The notes beneath the pieces are model-generated. The model saw only the letters and a list, made by a program, of their open reading frames with translations, searched no databases and was not told the origin of the DNA. Shown piece by piece: positions 1 through 11,353 of a DNA stretch of 64,000 nucleotides; the stretch's first letter is position 1; each line of letters starts with the position of its first letter. The stretch is taken from the NCBI GenBank assembly GCA_022494885.1, contig JAGVSM010001141.1:1-64000 (forward strand). Direction: 5' to 3'. Source of the stretch: Micrasema longulum. Its lineage: Eukaryota > Arthropoda > Insecta > Trichoptera > Brachycentridae. Made by a program: the position numbers and the translations under genes.

Positions 1-649
1 TAAAAACGACCCTTCACTCCGGATGGCCACATTAACAGCTCCGACGAATTATCCTTGTTCACGTCACAAGTTTTCATAGGACACAAGGCTTGATATATCT
101 TTCTTATTTGTTTAAATGATGAAGTTGTACTTTTTTAATCTTCGAATAGACATTTTCAAATCGGATTCGGAAAGAAAAAATTGTATAAATATGTTGCATT
201 TTAACACAAAACATATTAATCCTTATTACGCGAAGAATAATTATATGAATGAATTTGATGCCAATACGATAATAAATCTGTTTTACTGTATAAGAAAGAG
301 CTTGAAAATAGAACATATAACCAGGAAGACAGAGACGCTTTTCTTTGGCCAATGTTTGTCTCTTCACACGCGACGTCGCGCGCCAGGTCCGAGCGACGGA
401 CAAGGAGAGAAGCGTTTCGGTTGTGTTCGGTGACACACGTTCTTTAGACAAAAACTTGATTTAATTTAATTGTTACGATTTAATATTGAGCAATTTATGT
501 GGAACCTACTAGGCAGTCGACATAACCCGACGTTTAGTAGTCAACAAACACGACCATAAGTCATGAATTTTTAAATTACGATTTTTTTACTAAAAACATT
601 AAATTTGTTAAAACTTAACGATAGAAGAAAAATTATAGACCTTTTAAAT

Positions 650-907
650 TTATTCAAAATTGTAAATTCAATATGGGATTGCCCTGAACTATTATCTCTC
701 ATCGACTTTAGGGTGCCTGAAAGAATGACTTGACAAGTGCCACCGTTTTGTAGCAACAATTCAAGGACAGTGTATACTTGTAATGCCGTATTAAATAGAC
801 TTCATGAACTCGGCAATAGTTATTCCCACGTATCTGATATATTTAGTGTAGGGTATTATTCCTATAGAACAAACCTTTTGAACTTTTTCAAAGATGGTGA
901 ATGGTAA
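650..907 (+). mobile_element. LINE 3' coding remnant
   Basis: The plus strand reads as the extreme C-terminus of a jockey/CR1-like reverse transcriptase ORF, with phrases such as DCPELLSLIDFRVPER and RTNLLNFFKDGEW before a stop. It contains internal stops, so it is dead. A second copy lies inverted at 8770-9075. It sits downstream of the last protease exon seen here, probably in the intron before the missing exon. Confidence 0.7.
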
Positions 908-1277
908 TTATATTTATTTATTCATGCATTTCATAATATATGTATATACAGTTTTTTGTTCACTTTGCCTAGCTGTGTGAAACAGTACTTATGATTTTCT
1001 AGTTGTTTTACTGTAGAATGTTTTATTATTTAAACTTTTTACTGAATATGCTGTATAATTTTTAGATTACTTTTTTTAATATAAATTTGTATAATTTTTG
1101 GTTTATTTTTTTAAAAATAAATCTTGGGTATAAGGAAATTCATGTTTAAAAAAATATATATATATTTATTAAGCCAAATATGTTAATATTATAAATGTTT
1201 GTAAAAGGCAGATTTGCTGTTTATGTTTATAAAATAAAATAAAAATAAAATTATAAGGAGGATTTTTTTATACTCAC

Positions 1278-4200
1278 GTGACAAGCTCCTTCTCCCTCCT
1301 TAGTAAGGGTACAGATCATTGATCCTACAACGGGGTTACTAGTCCACATATCCTTGCATTTTTGATGCGAAAGAGTTTTCAAAGGAAGAACTTGAAGCCT
1401 TTCTGCCACATCTCCTGGATACTAAACCAAAAAAAGTCCTTTTTTTATTTTTAATTCTTATGTTAGCTCATATTACAATTATTAAAAACCATAGAATTTG
1501 GAATAGTCCAGAAACCGCATACGCACATCAAACAGAAGGCGACTGAACTACTCATAAATGAGTGGGTTTACGTTTTGACCCATTAGTTTCTTTGTAGACA
1601 TCGCTCAGTGCGCAACTCCTGATTTGAATTCAACTATGTGTTGTGTCCTTTTAAAGTGTAGAAATACTGCTAGGATCTTAATGAAACAGGATGCAAACAC
1701 ATTTCATGTGTAATTGGCAAATGAATGTGTATGTAACAAATGCATTACTAAAAATTGAATTATTTTTCCATCTGTCAGATTGTCGAAGAAACAAAATGTA
1801 CATTTCGTTAGTGTTGCCAGGGTAGTAAATTTGTTTACCCTACTTTGCTCATCTAATGAGAGAACTAATGAAAATTGGATCTCGGATTAAACAACTCTTT
1901 AGTGGATATTTGACCGACATTATCTTTAAAACATAAAAAAATATTTGACATGATATAAAAATATCCGTTTTATGTCAAAAAAAAAATCGTATTATATTTT
2001 AAGTTTACAGTTCATTAATTCAATTACTCTTATTAAATGACCCTTTACTTATCTACTCTTTTGTGTCAATCAATATTTCTGCTTGCACAAAATTTTTTTA
2101 GAGAAATTAACAGATTGTTTTGTTTTTACCTTACATTTGTGTTTTATTATTTTTTTAATTCCATCGTGCAACATTACGTGCGGTGACTTCACGAATGAGC
2201 GCGGTGAAAGTGAGGCATAGTGGGGGACTTATTGGACATAGTCCGATGTATTTAAATATGATTCTACGGTCTTTCTGGACTATTCTTAATTATATAATAA
2301 AAACTAATGGTTACACTTACTTTAATTACAAATCAATTACATCATCTGACAGTTAACATAATATTTATTTATAAATTCATTCAAACTCTTTTCATGATAT
2401 TAATATGCATGCATTCAGGCATCTCTTCATGCATTTTTAAGACTTTTTAATACAATGCAATTTTAGGATCCTGTTTTTTAAATGGCAGATTTTTCTATCC
2501 TTTTTTAATTTAAGTTTAAACACAAAAAAATGAATGGATCCAGAATACCTGAAACAGCACTGAAAGCTTTAAAAAAATAACTTACGCTTGTGCGCCCCCA
2601 TCCAGATAAAGTAACATCAGCATCACCAGCGATTTCGCTTTCTCCAATGGAAATTGGTGACACTAGTTCAGAGAATTGTATTTCTCCCTTGACTACCATA
2701 ATTGCGATATCATTAGCAAACTCCCAGCCATTGTAGTCAGCGTGAACTATGACACTTTCGATGTCATAATTTGTTCCTCCAGAGTTCAGCAAATTTGTTC
2801 CAGTTGTCACAGATAAAGAAGATAAACTTTGACTGTAAAAGAAACATAGTTTTTTGTAAGCAATATATTTTTGTAAGTAATATATTTTCGGGTCAATGCC
2901 AAAGACGCAAATGTGCAAAAACATCATATGGGATATTGAGGTTTGAAGTTTAGAATTGGTGTCATAAATCTGTTTATATTTTTTATTTATTTATATATAT
3001 ACGCCCAATGGGCATTTTTAAGGACATATTTGTGCAAAGAAAATTATTATAAAGGAAAATTGAAATAGTATATAGTAGACTTGGTGGGAGTGGAAGCGGG
3101 AGAGAGGTGTCTATAATTGAATTTGATTCAGAGATCGTTTGAAAGAAGACCACTTGTTATTAAAGAAATCAAAACTGGTATGTTCGTTGGCAGACCTAAG
3201 AATTCTATGCATAGGGGAATAAAAACCATAGTTAGTTCTATGGTTATCGGTATGAAAGAGTAAGTTTTGTCTGAGGTTTCTAGTTGGGATATTTAATTTT
3301 ATTGAGCTCAGTAATTCAGGCGCAGGAGTCGATAATTTTAAATAGGACTAAAACGTCGGATTTATTTCGACGGTCTTGAAGAGAAAATATATTTAAGCAA
3401 GTTTCTAACTCATTATGCGTATATTGGTCTTTAAATAAGCCCAACCAAGTAAGTATCATAACTATTTATTTATTAATATACACGGCACGTAGTAAAAAAA
3501 ACATTATAATAGTGAGTTATTTACAACTCGTTGAAAATGACAATTTTTAAATTATTTTTTTTAGAAATAACCCGCTAAGCCTCTATTTTGAGGCTTGTCA
3601 GCAGGTGAAATGAGGGGATATGAAAGGAAATAATAAAAAAATACACCACAACACCCAGATCAATTGAAAAAAATAACCATCGTGAATTTTTTCATGCAAC
3701 TGGCGGGAATCGAACCCGTGACGCCAGTTTCACAGTTGGCGTCTAACCAACTGCGCCACGGCGCCTGTCGCCATTAAAATATTCGGGTAAATTAAAAGAA
3801 CGTCAATATTTATTTTCTTTTGATAAAAAAAAAAATGTGTTTATAAACTATACTGTATGTTAAAAATTGAGTTGAGTCTCGTGGTAAGGTCGTGGACTCC
3901 GGATCAGGAGGTCATAGGTTCAAACCTCGCTCTACCACAAAACTGCTTTCCCATTTTCTTACATTTACTACCAAACGAAAATTGCCCCAAAAATAAAATA
4001 TTTGTGGAAATTACAAGAAACGCAAATATTTTTCTTAAAAAAGAAATATTGATTTTCATTATTTTGTAAATAGCCTTACTCAGAAACGCAATGAGCCGCA
4101 GTCACAATAGTTTTCTTGCTTAGGATAGATCCAGAGCAAGCGAAGAAATTGTCGGCTCTGAGGATGACCTGATGAGGAGCAGCTCCAACTTTAGCGTCAC

Positions 4201-5293
4201 TTCCTCCTACAACTCTCCAGCTTCCGTTGTCAACACTGGGCGCTCCTAATGGAAAAATATCAAGGTATTATCTTCCAAACAGAGAATCCGGGAAACTGTA
4301 CAGTAGTATATTGTGTCTGTTTTACTACTAAAGTGGGGCGTTTAATCGATTTTTAGTGAGACGTAAGCTATCTCATCAGCGCCCCTCATAACAATTGCTG
4401 AACACCCAAACCATGCTTCCTTCCTCCCGAAATTTTAATAAAATATTTGAACGGTACAAGATATAAAGGATAGATATGAATTTTTATTAGTTTTAAACTT
4501 ATAATAGCATCTAACGACAGATCACATTATTTACATTTCTGTTTAATAAAATTTGACACAAAGGCCGTACTTTCCAAGATATCTGAACATGAAACAATAT
4601 TTGGAAATAAAACGTAATGTAATATTGATGAAAACCATCTTAAAGTTTTGTTGTAAAAAAAATGACAATTTAAATTGTTTGTTTATTTCCCCTAGGTGTT
4701 CCAAAATACCCTATTTTCCCCTATACGGATCAGAAAATGGTACAAGATCTTGCGCAAGATATTATGCAGTATTTAGATACTAGCACCATAATTAATTATT
4801 ATACTAGTACCACAATTCTTGGGAGAAATTCTGTAGCTCAATCACAAATATCTATTGACGTGACGACATTAATATTGGCGCAAACATGTAGATCTTAATA
4901 ACTCCATAAAGAGTAAAATCCAGCCAATCTATAAACATTTGGTCATACTTAAATATTGTGATAGTTAAATCAGTATAAATACTGGTATGAAAAGCAGTAT
5001 AAAAATTGAAAGGTATTTTCAAGTAGATAAAAGGTTTCAGCTCTTTTACTTCATAAAAGTCAACAGATGGAAGAGTTGAAGAAACGTGGATGTGCAAATT
5101 TAGGCGAAATGGCGAATAGTACAAAGTATGTGAAATGGCCACTTAATCACGCCAATGACAGGTTAAAATCTCTGTTAACGCCTAGACTTCCATAATTCCT
5201 TTTCAACATATTTTAGATAAATTAAATGTTTTTTTTCTTACCATTGCAAAAAGTGAAGAACACTGCAAATAATGTAAAAATCAGATGCGTCAT
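1278..5293 (-). CDS. Chymotrypsin-like serine protease, gene 1 (3' partial)
   Basis: S1-family secreted protease, probably a gut digestive enzyme. Coding exons by splice sites and phase: 5242-5293, 4080-4245, 2586-2832 and 1278-1421. Exon 1 encodes a short hydrophobic signal peptide, starting MTHLIFTLFAVFF, and ends in phase 1. Exon 2 carries the activation site (R before VVGG) and catalytic His in TAAHC. Exon 3 carries catalytic Asp in NDIAIM and ends GWGRTS. Exon 4 ends GEGACH with donor gtgagt. The next exon should encode GDSGG with catalytic Ser, and I see none between base 1 and 1278, so the gene most likely continues past the window edge. The intron pattern (phases 1, 2, 0, 0) and the 166-base exon 2 match gene 2 at 11354-20091, so the two are tandem duplicates. 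The residue expected at S1-pocket position 189 is Gly, which favours chymotrypsin-like over trypsin-like specificity. Function is inferred from family. Confidence 0.93.
1491..2296. mobile_element. MITE-A copy 1, TIR element of about 800 bp
   Basis: The left end reads GAATAGTCCAGAAACCGCAT near 1501, and the right end near 2265-2288 reads its near reverse complement, CTTTCTGGACTATTC. These form terminal inverted repeats. A diverged copy lies in the opposite orientation at about 54190-54957. No transposase is seen, so it looks non-autonomous. It lies in the intron between exons 3 and 4 of protease gene 1. Confidence 0.7.
3020..3445 (-). mobile_element. LINE 3' fragment
   Basis: The minus strand reads broken reverse transcriptase C-terminal text, including LQDRRNKSDVLVLFKIID, with several stops. 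It is an old remnant in an intron of protease gene 1. Confidence 0.5.
3540..3772 (-). mobile_element. tRNA-derived SINE
   Basis: On the minus strand the head at about 3772-3698 resembles a tRNA, with a box A-like TGGCGCAGTTGG and box B GGTTCGATTCC. The two ends of the would-be tRNA do not pair as an acceptor stem, so it is not a working tRNA gene. A body with an A/T-rich tail follows to about 3540. Confidence 0.65.
3875..3945 (+). mobile_element. tRNA-like SINE head
   Basis: This is a tRNA-like stretch with box A-like TCGTGGTAAGG and box B-like GGTTCAAACC. It resembles the minus-strand stretch at 17100-17172. Acceptor ends do not pair convincingly, so I call it a SINE head. Confidence 0.45.
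4831..4862. mobile_element. MITE-B terminal inverted repeat, isolated
   Basis: CTGTAGCTCAATCACAAATA followed by TCTATTGACG matches the end of the MITE-B elements at 47226-47820 and 50785-51349. Only one end is seen here. Confidence 0.55.
5020..5215 (-). repeat. Rep-1 foldback family copy
   Basis: Reverse-oriented copy of the 64 kb window's commonest repeat. Marker phrases include GTCAACAGATGGAAGAGTTG and CCAATGACAGG. It lies between exons 1 and 2 of protease gene 1. Confidence 0.65.
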
Positions 5294-5368
5294 TTTTAAT
5301 ATTTTGAATTTCGTACTAGTGGTTTTGATTTCAAAATTACTTATGTTTTGATTATAATTAAAGCCTGG

Positions 5369-5474
5369 TATTTATACCGATTTCTTAAAAGGATTCTGAT
5401 TAACTCACAAAGAAAAGAATCCAAGATTAGAATTTGTGTTTCATGTTTGATTTTGGAGTTCAAATGATAACATG
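5369..5474 (-). promoter_or_regulatory. Proximal promoter of protease gene 1
   Basis: On the minus strand a TATA box (TATAAATA, 5376-5369) lies 76 bases upstream of the ATG. Farther upstream is a block at 5398-5428 whose plus-strand text contains ACAAAGAAAA and CAAGATT, and a GATA-type motif TGATAACATG at 5465-5474. Gene 2 has the same three elements in the same order at 20168-20259. Shared text between paralogous promoters supports function, but common ancestry alone could also explain it. Confidence 0.6.
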
Positions 5475-6024
5475 TGTACCCACCAGATTTTTTAAATTAT
5501 CAGATATAGTTCATTAACGTATCCGATAAAAATGTATGGCGGTTTTGGCAAATCAGTTACCTGTTTAGCTACTGTCAATAAACTCAATATTTTCAATGCT
5601 AAGGTCACATTGAGGTACAAATATATATTTTTTAAGCAAATACATTATTTGGCAGTTTTTTTTTTTAATCCAGGTTAAGTGTGAATAATCGATGCAATTT
5701 ATAAGAACCTGCTGACGAGTTGTATGTATACAACTTAGCGGGACTTTAATTTAAGACTATTTTGTAATTATTTTTGAAAAATATTTTTTTTTTAAATGTG
5801 ATTTAAGTAATTGAAAAACTAAATGTTTCGTTAATTCGCCAAAAGCCTAGTAAAATCGCCCAGATCACACGTAAGAAATCTTCAAATAAATTACATGACC
5901 TCGACTCACATGTTTTATACGTGTATGATTCATATCATTAATTGTAGTGCTTTCACACTTTTAGATAACGCAGACAGGGTATTGTCTAAGCTTATAACCG
6001 AGTTACACAGTTTAAACCCGCGCT

Positions 6025-6620
6025 GTGCCAGCGGGTACCCTGCAAGACATCGGACCCGCCCTCCTCTGGTCTCCTTTCTATGTAGGCCGGATAAATCATA
6101 TCGAATCGGTGCAACATCGTTTGCTAAGAAAAGTAGCATGGATGATTGGCCTCGAATTGGAGTCAATGTTAAAAATCTCAAGTCTACAAAAACGTAGAAA
6201 TAACATTGACTCCATATTTATGTTTAATTTTCTGAATGGCTTAATTGATGTACCATCGTTACTGGAACAAGTGGCATTCAATGTTCCGATCCGCCGGTTG
6301 CGAAATAATAATGTGCTGTTCCTCGATCAACACAGCACAAACTATGGCTTGTATGCACCAATGTCCCGATTGTGTCGTATTGTAAACTCGAGACAAGATC
6401 TGGACTTTTTTGGTGTAAGTCTTTATAGTTTTGAAAATTCACTAAGATAGACCAGATCTTGTCTTGAGGTAGTAATTTTTTTTTTGTCCTAGCTTCAATT
6501 TTATTTAGTGGTATTCTATTTTATTATTTCCCGTATCTATTATAAGAAATTGTATTAACCATTGTTAGAATGGACTGAATAAGTTCGTCAAATAAATAAT
6601 AATAAATAAATAAATAAATC
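6025..6620 (+). mobile_element. LINE 3' fragment (jockey/CR1-like)
   Basis: A plus-strand frame of 141 codons reads as a reverse transcriptase C-terminus, with IESVQHRLLRKVAWMIG, FNFLNGLIDVPSLLEQ and VPIRRLRNNN. A 3' UTR follows and ends in an AATAA-rich tail near 6595-6620, typical of LINE 3' ends. It is 5'-truncated. Confidence 0.8.
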
Positions 6621-6659
6621 GGCCAATAATTGGCCGAAATTTCGGCTTAACTGAAACCT

Positions 6660-7195
6660 GTGGTCGGGACGTGTCAGTCATGTAAAATCGTCACTTCCCG
6701 AGTAGAGCCATTTTTTATTGATGAACAACATGGGTTCAGGAAAAGCCGCTCGGTTGAAACCAATCTGATGGTTTTGACGAACTACGTCACGGAAGCTCTG
6801 GATGCAGAACATCAGGTAGACTGTTCATATAATGACTTCGCCAAGGCTTTTGATACTGTCAATCATGATGTTTTCCAAAAGAAGTTTTTGGAATATCTCT
6901 ACATGAGAGTGCGGGTATTATCCTTGGCTCTACCCAACTGAGTTTCTCCAGGGTATGCTTGGCTATAACAGTTTAGAGACTAGAATGAATGTGTATTTGA
7001 CTACACCTTTTATCGATTGTTGCGCGGTATGATCGATAATTCTGAGATTATGATGAGCATTGGTTTGTATGTTCCTGATAATTAACTAAGACAGCGTCAG
7101 CATAGATTGTTTCATATTCCGATATACAGGACCACACTGCCGTTGGAAGGGCTACCGCTATGCTGAACAACATCGCTCTGTGTATTGATATGTTT
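6660..7195 (+). mobile_element. LINE fragment with RT motif A region
   Basis: The frame 6660-6941 reads DEQHGFRKSRSVETNL and then NDFAKAFDTVNHD, the reverse transcriptase region around catalytic motif A. Text from about 6955 to 7195 jumps to the C-terminus (GMIDNSEIMMSIGLYVPDN, LFHIPIYRTTLP), so the middle is deleted. It has frameshifts and is dead. Confidence 0.75.
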
Positions 7196-7244
7196 TATGT
7201 ATCCGAAGGGGTTTTCTGGAGCAGGATTATTATTATTATGGATA

Positions 7245-7800
7245 AGTCATATAGCGCCATTTTCGTAATATAACACCTCAAGGGCGCTTTACAAAGTGAT
7301 TAAATAAAGATATAAATTTAGTATTAACTTTTTAATAAAATAAAAAAATGTACTTTGTCACCACATGCTAAAAATTTATTCAAATGATTTAGAGAACAAG
7401 TGGGTTTTAAGTTTCTTCCGAAACATCACTTCACTTTCATAGTTTTGGACTTCTGCTGGGAGAGCATTCCATGTCGTAGAGCCTGCGACCGCAAATGCGC
7501 GTTCGCCAAATTTAGTGCGCTGCTTGCATAGAGGTATAATAACTTTTCTTTTCGACGTTGATGTAGCTGATTTAGGCGCTTAGGCGTAAAACGTCTGTCA
7601 GCTAGTTCATCTGGAATGCAGCGTTCCCTTAGATATTAGGGAGCAGAGTTGTGCAGTGACTTATACATAAGCCAACAGAGTTCGTATTCCACCCTCTGTG
7701 GTAAACTTAGCCAGTGTAATTCCCGAAGTAGTGGAGTAATATGACTGAACTTAGATTCCAAAAATAATTCTCGCTGTGGCATTCAATACAGACTGTAAGC
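7245..7800 (-). mobile_element. L2/CR1-like LINE 3' end
   Basis: On the minus strand this runs from a reverse transcriptase C-terminus (LQSVLNAT) to a 3' UTR ending near GGCGCTATATGACTTATCC and ATAATAATAAT. It is the same family as the plus copy at 18523-19125, which keeps a longer frame. It is decayed by frameshifts. Confidence 0.75.
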
Positions 7801-8089
7801 GAGTCATTTACTACTACTTTGACATGAGTTTCTTTGACGTATTTTTTTCTTTTTTATAATATATACGTATTAAATATATGTTTGTGATGTTTATGTTATA
7901 TTTAAAATAAATAAATTGAATTGAATTGAATCATGCTCGGCCATATTAGGGTGCGTCAAATTGCTCGTGACTCTTAAGTTCTTGTGAGTTCTTAGAACTT
8001 ATATGTTTATATTTTTGTCATTTCTTTAAAGTTAATAAGTAAAAATTCCTAAAGTGTATTTCGAAGAGGTGTTACATATAAGTTATCAT

Positions 8090-8160
8090 TATCATTCTCT
8101 TTTCGCACCTAATGGTGCATAGGGCGCTGTATTAATACACCAATCGCAGCTCATCTTGAT
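8090..8160 (-). mobile_element. SINE body fragment
   Basis: The text GCACCTAATGGTGCATAGGG is the reverse of the CCTATGCACCACTGGG body seen in the SINEs at 17855-18100 and 59675-59830. No tRNA head remains. Confidence 0.4.
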
Positions 8161-8164
8161 CGAT

Positions 8165-8385
8165 TTCAACATATTACAACAGAAATGAAGAACATTTTAG
8201 AGAAGGTAATATAGAAGTCTTGGTATCTACAGGAGTATGACCTGTCATTGGCCGGTTTAAGTGGTCACTTTACACACTGTGTAACATTCACCATTCTGCC
8301 CGTATTTGAACATCTATATTCCTTCAATTCTTTCATCTGTTGATGTTTGTGAAGTTAAAGATTAATTTAAAGATTAAAGAAATGC
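8165..8385 (+). repeat. Rep-1 foldback family copy
   Basis: Plus-oriented copy starting at AACATATTACAACAGAAATG and carrying GACCTGTCATTGGCCGGTTT, CACACTGTGTAACATTCACC and a TTTCATCTGTTGATG end. Confidence 0.75.
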
Positions 8386-8479
8386 GTAACCCAGAGAGGA
8401 GCCCAAACAAAGGAAAACTATTATATGACTATTGGGTATCAACTTAGCTACAATTCGCAGCAAAAAAATGGGCCTGAGT

Positions 8480-8590
8480 TTATTTTTTATTTATTTATTC
8501 ATTTTATTCACAATATATTAATAGTATATTTATTGAGACATAAATTCCAACTCCATTGAACCAAAGTCATGTGTTGAGTTGGTTTGTTTG
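8480..8590 (-). mobile_element. LINE 3' tail
   Basis: The reverse complement reads CAATGGAGTTGGAATTTATG then TCTCAATAAA. The LINE end at 59225-59280 carries nearly the same text. This piece is 3' UTR only. Confidence 0.5.
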
Positions 8591-8769
8591 TCCGTCACAT
8601 CTCCGAAATGGCGAGTCGTAGCGGCCTGAAATTTGGACACGTCATTTTAGATGCGATTTCCTTGAAATAATAACCTTGTTAACGTTGCTATTTTCGAGTA
8701 AAATTTTAATCGACCTCTACTCGATAAAAACTCAAACTTCATAAGATCATAAGTAAATCATAAGTACTG

Positions 8770-9075
8770 GAAACAGTATTATGATTATGAAAATACAGCT
8801 GGGCAAAGTGAACTGTGTATATTATGAAATGCATGAATAAATAAATATAATTACCATGCACCATCTTTGAAAAAGTTCAAAAGGTTTGTTCTATAGGAAC
8901 AATACCCTACACTAAATATATCAGATACGTAGGAATAGCTATTGCCTAGTTCATGAAGTCTGTTTAATACAGCATTACAAGTATACACTGTCCGTAAATT
9001 GTTGCTACAAAACGGTGGCACCTGTCGAGTCATTCTTCCAGGCACTCTGATGAGAGATAATAGTTCAGGGCAATC
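8770..9075 (-). mobile_element. LINE 3' coding remnant, inverted partner of 650-907
   Basis: The minus strand repeats the reverse transcriptase C-terminus found at 650-907, including VPPFCSNN, YTCNAVLNRLHELGNSYS and YRTNLLNFFKDGAW. The flanking 3' UTR also matches. The two copies are about 8 kb apart in opposite orientation. Confidence 0.75.
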
Positions 9076-9304
9076 CCATATTGAATAATGTATAATAATA
9101 TTTCAGGCGTTTCTTGAAGGTGGCTATTGACTAATCTGTTGGAAAATAATGAAAAAGAATACATTTTTGACTAATTTGTTGTCTCCTCTTGATCTCTTCA
9201 TTTGGAAAAAAGAACACAACTTATGCTGAAATCACATATATTTTATTTTATTAAATTAACTTTTATTTGACATTTTCGTTAAACTCAATTTATAATTATA
9301 TTTT

Positions 9305-10020
9305 TTGTAACAAATTAAGATCTAAATAACCTCCAAGGGAGGAAATCCAGCGTGTCTACAAACATTTAGACAAACTCAAAAGATTGTTGATTAAACTGGT
9401 AAAAGAAATTGATAAAGTAGGTGAAATGGTTCAGCCGGATGAGTCAACCACATGCTAAAGGTTTAGCTCTCGATATGCAGATTAAGGAGGGGACGTATGG
9501 ACCGAGGCCAACACGTCGTCCCCACCCCTCAGGATCCCCCAAATGCCTCTGGTTTTTTTTTATTAAAAAAAATTACAAAAACAATTTCTTAAAACTATAG
9601 TAACACAACAAACATAACTTACACAACAAACTTAAGTAAAAACACGGATATTTACAATAAGAAAACGGCTTTGAATAAAGAAGCACTCCCTGGGTGGTCA
9701 GAGGCAGAGAATTCGAATACCACCCCCGTAGGGGAAGATAAAATGAAAGAACGTGTGCGAAAAAGTCAACAGATGGAAGAGTTGTGGAAATGTGAATCTT
9801 TAAATATAGGCAAAATAGTAAATGTTAAACAGTACGTAAATTGGCCACTTAAACCAGCCAATGACCGGTCATAAGCTGTGTAAACGCCTAGACTTCTATA
9901 TTTTCATCTCAAAAATGTTTTTCATCCCTAGTGCAACAAATTCAAACCTAAATAACTCCCAAGGGAGGAAATCCAGCCTACCTACAAACACCTGGACATA
10001 CTAAAAACATTTTTGATCAA
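9305..10020 (-). repeat. Rep-1 copy split by a 280 bp insertion
   Basis: Reverse-oriented Rep-1 text covers 9305-9475 and resumes at 9755-10020 (GTCAACAGATGGAAGAGTTG). The unrelated stretch between, about 9476-9754, includes an A-rich run and is not recognised. Confidence 0.65.
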
Positions 10021-10034
10021 TTTACTTATTTATC

Positions 10035-10180
10035 CTTCACGTTGCAACCCTTGAGGGGTCTTAGCTTCCTCGAAGAAACGTCTTCATCCTGTCATGTCTC
10101 TGGCTGCCACATTCCAGGTTTGCGGTCCCAGACCCCAAAAGCCTGTCATGACATCATCCAACCATCGCACTTTTGATCTG
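10035..10180 (-). mobile_element. RTE-like LINE C-terminal fragment
   Basis: The minus strand reads GRSKVRWLDDVMTGFWGLG, then WNVAARDMTG and FFEEAKTPQGLQR. This is the usual tail of RTE-type reverse transcriptase ORFs. Confidence 0.75.
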
Positions 10181-10289
10181 CCAACAATTAGGGTCGTTAA
10201 GAGGAATCGCGGTCTCGCTTTTCTTCAAAGAAACGTATTCTCGTATTTTCTCCCTGGATTACATCGCTAGAGCAATGATTTTTTTTACA

Positions 10290-10520
10290 TACAATAGAAA
10301 TGCATCATATAATACGTTTTCTGTTTATATATTATTGTTTTCAACAAAAGGGAAGACCATCCAAAAACTCCCGAAAGCGCCTAATTTTATTTGCTATATT
10401 CGAACGTACGGTAAAACGTATACGATAACTACTATTTTAGTAAAAAACTAAAACGCGCCAACACAGAAAATTTCAGATTCTTAAAAAAATATCAAAATCG
10501 GTTAAGTAATTCTGTCAGCT
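10290..10520 (-). repeat. Unclassified dispersed repeat
   Basis: The reverse complement contains GGCGCTTTCGGGAGTTTTTG and GATGGTCTTCCC. A related plus-strand stretch at 22830-23190 reads GGCGCTTTTAAGGGTTTTTG and GATGGTTC. No coding sense was found. Confidence 0.4.
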
Positions 10521-10715
10521 AAAGTAAAGTAAAGTCTGTCAGCTAGGTCATCTGGAATGCAGAGTTCCCTTAGATGTTCTGGAGCAGAGTTGTGCATTGA
10601 CTTATACATAAGCCACCAATTTGTATTCCACCCTCTGTGGAAAACGTAGTCAATGTAATTTCCGAAGCAGGGGGAGTGATATGACTGAACTTAGAGATTC
10701 CAAAAATAAGTCATT
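10505..10715 (-). mobile_element. L2/CR1-like LINE 3' fragment
   Basis: Reverse copy of the family at 18523-19125, sharing ACTTATACATAAGCCA and CCACCCTCTGTGGAAAA. It is short and broken. Confidence 0.6.
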
Positions 10716-10789
10716 TTATGGGCGATTAGGCGAGTCCTTTTATTCATTGGTAGGAAGTTATTGCTGAAAAAAATATTGATTGTCCATCT

Positions 10790-11125
10790 AAAAAAAAGGC
10801 CACAATATATTATATACATACAACGGTGGGCATTTTGCCTTAAAGCAATTTCTTCCTACCCACCCTAAGTTTAGTTTCGTAAAATTACAAGTACATAGAC
10901 ATAGAATCTTGTAATTTTTATACAAAATTAAAAACAAAAATTAACTTTAAAAAAAAGTTAACTTTATACCATGAAGAGAGGAGAGGAGATGGGATGGGAA
11001 GGAAAAAAGAAAGAGAAAGGAACAACTCAAATATTTAGAGAGTGACATTTAAATGTAAATAAAGAAGGGGCATCTCTAACATTAGTGGGTAAATTATTCC
11101 ACAATCGAGCAGCTACAACTGTGAA
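10790..11125 (-). mobile_element. LINE C-terminus and 3' tail
   Basis: The minus strand reads AARLWNNLPTNVRDAPSLFT then FKCHSLNI, a typical end of CR1/jockey ORFs. A 3' UTR follows to about 10790 (GCCCACCGTTGTATG). Confidence 0.65.
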
Positions 11126-11334
11126 ATGTGATATAGTAACATGTAATAAAAAAAATAACCTTTTCAGAAACAATTTTATTTAAAAAAAATGTTTTTACAA
11201 CCATTAAAGAAAATTATAAATAACACAATAAGCTATTTTTTGACTATATTTTTTGAAATTTATAAAAAAAATATATATTGATATTTAAAGTAAAGTAAGA
11301 ATCTATTTAATTTAAAGTAGTAAACGTAAAAATA

Positions 11335-11340
11335 TTTATT
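11335..11340 (-). terminator. Polyadenylation signal of protease gene 2
   Basis: AATAAA on the minus strand, 13 bases past the stop codon at 11354-11356. It implies a very short 3' UTR. Confidence 0.65.
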
Positions 11341-11353
11341 CATGTGGCAGGAT

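Noticed and set aside
3698..3772. A tRNA gene (minus strand)
   Set aside because: Boxes A and B are present, but acceptor and anticodon stems do not pair well, and an A/T tail follows. A SINE explains it better.
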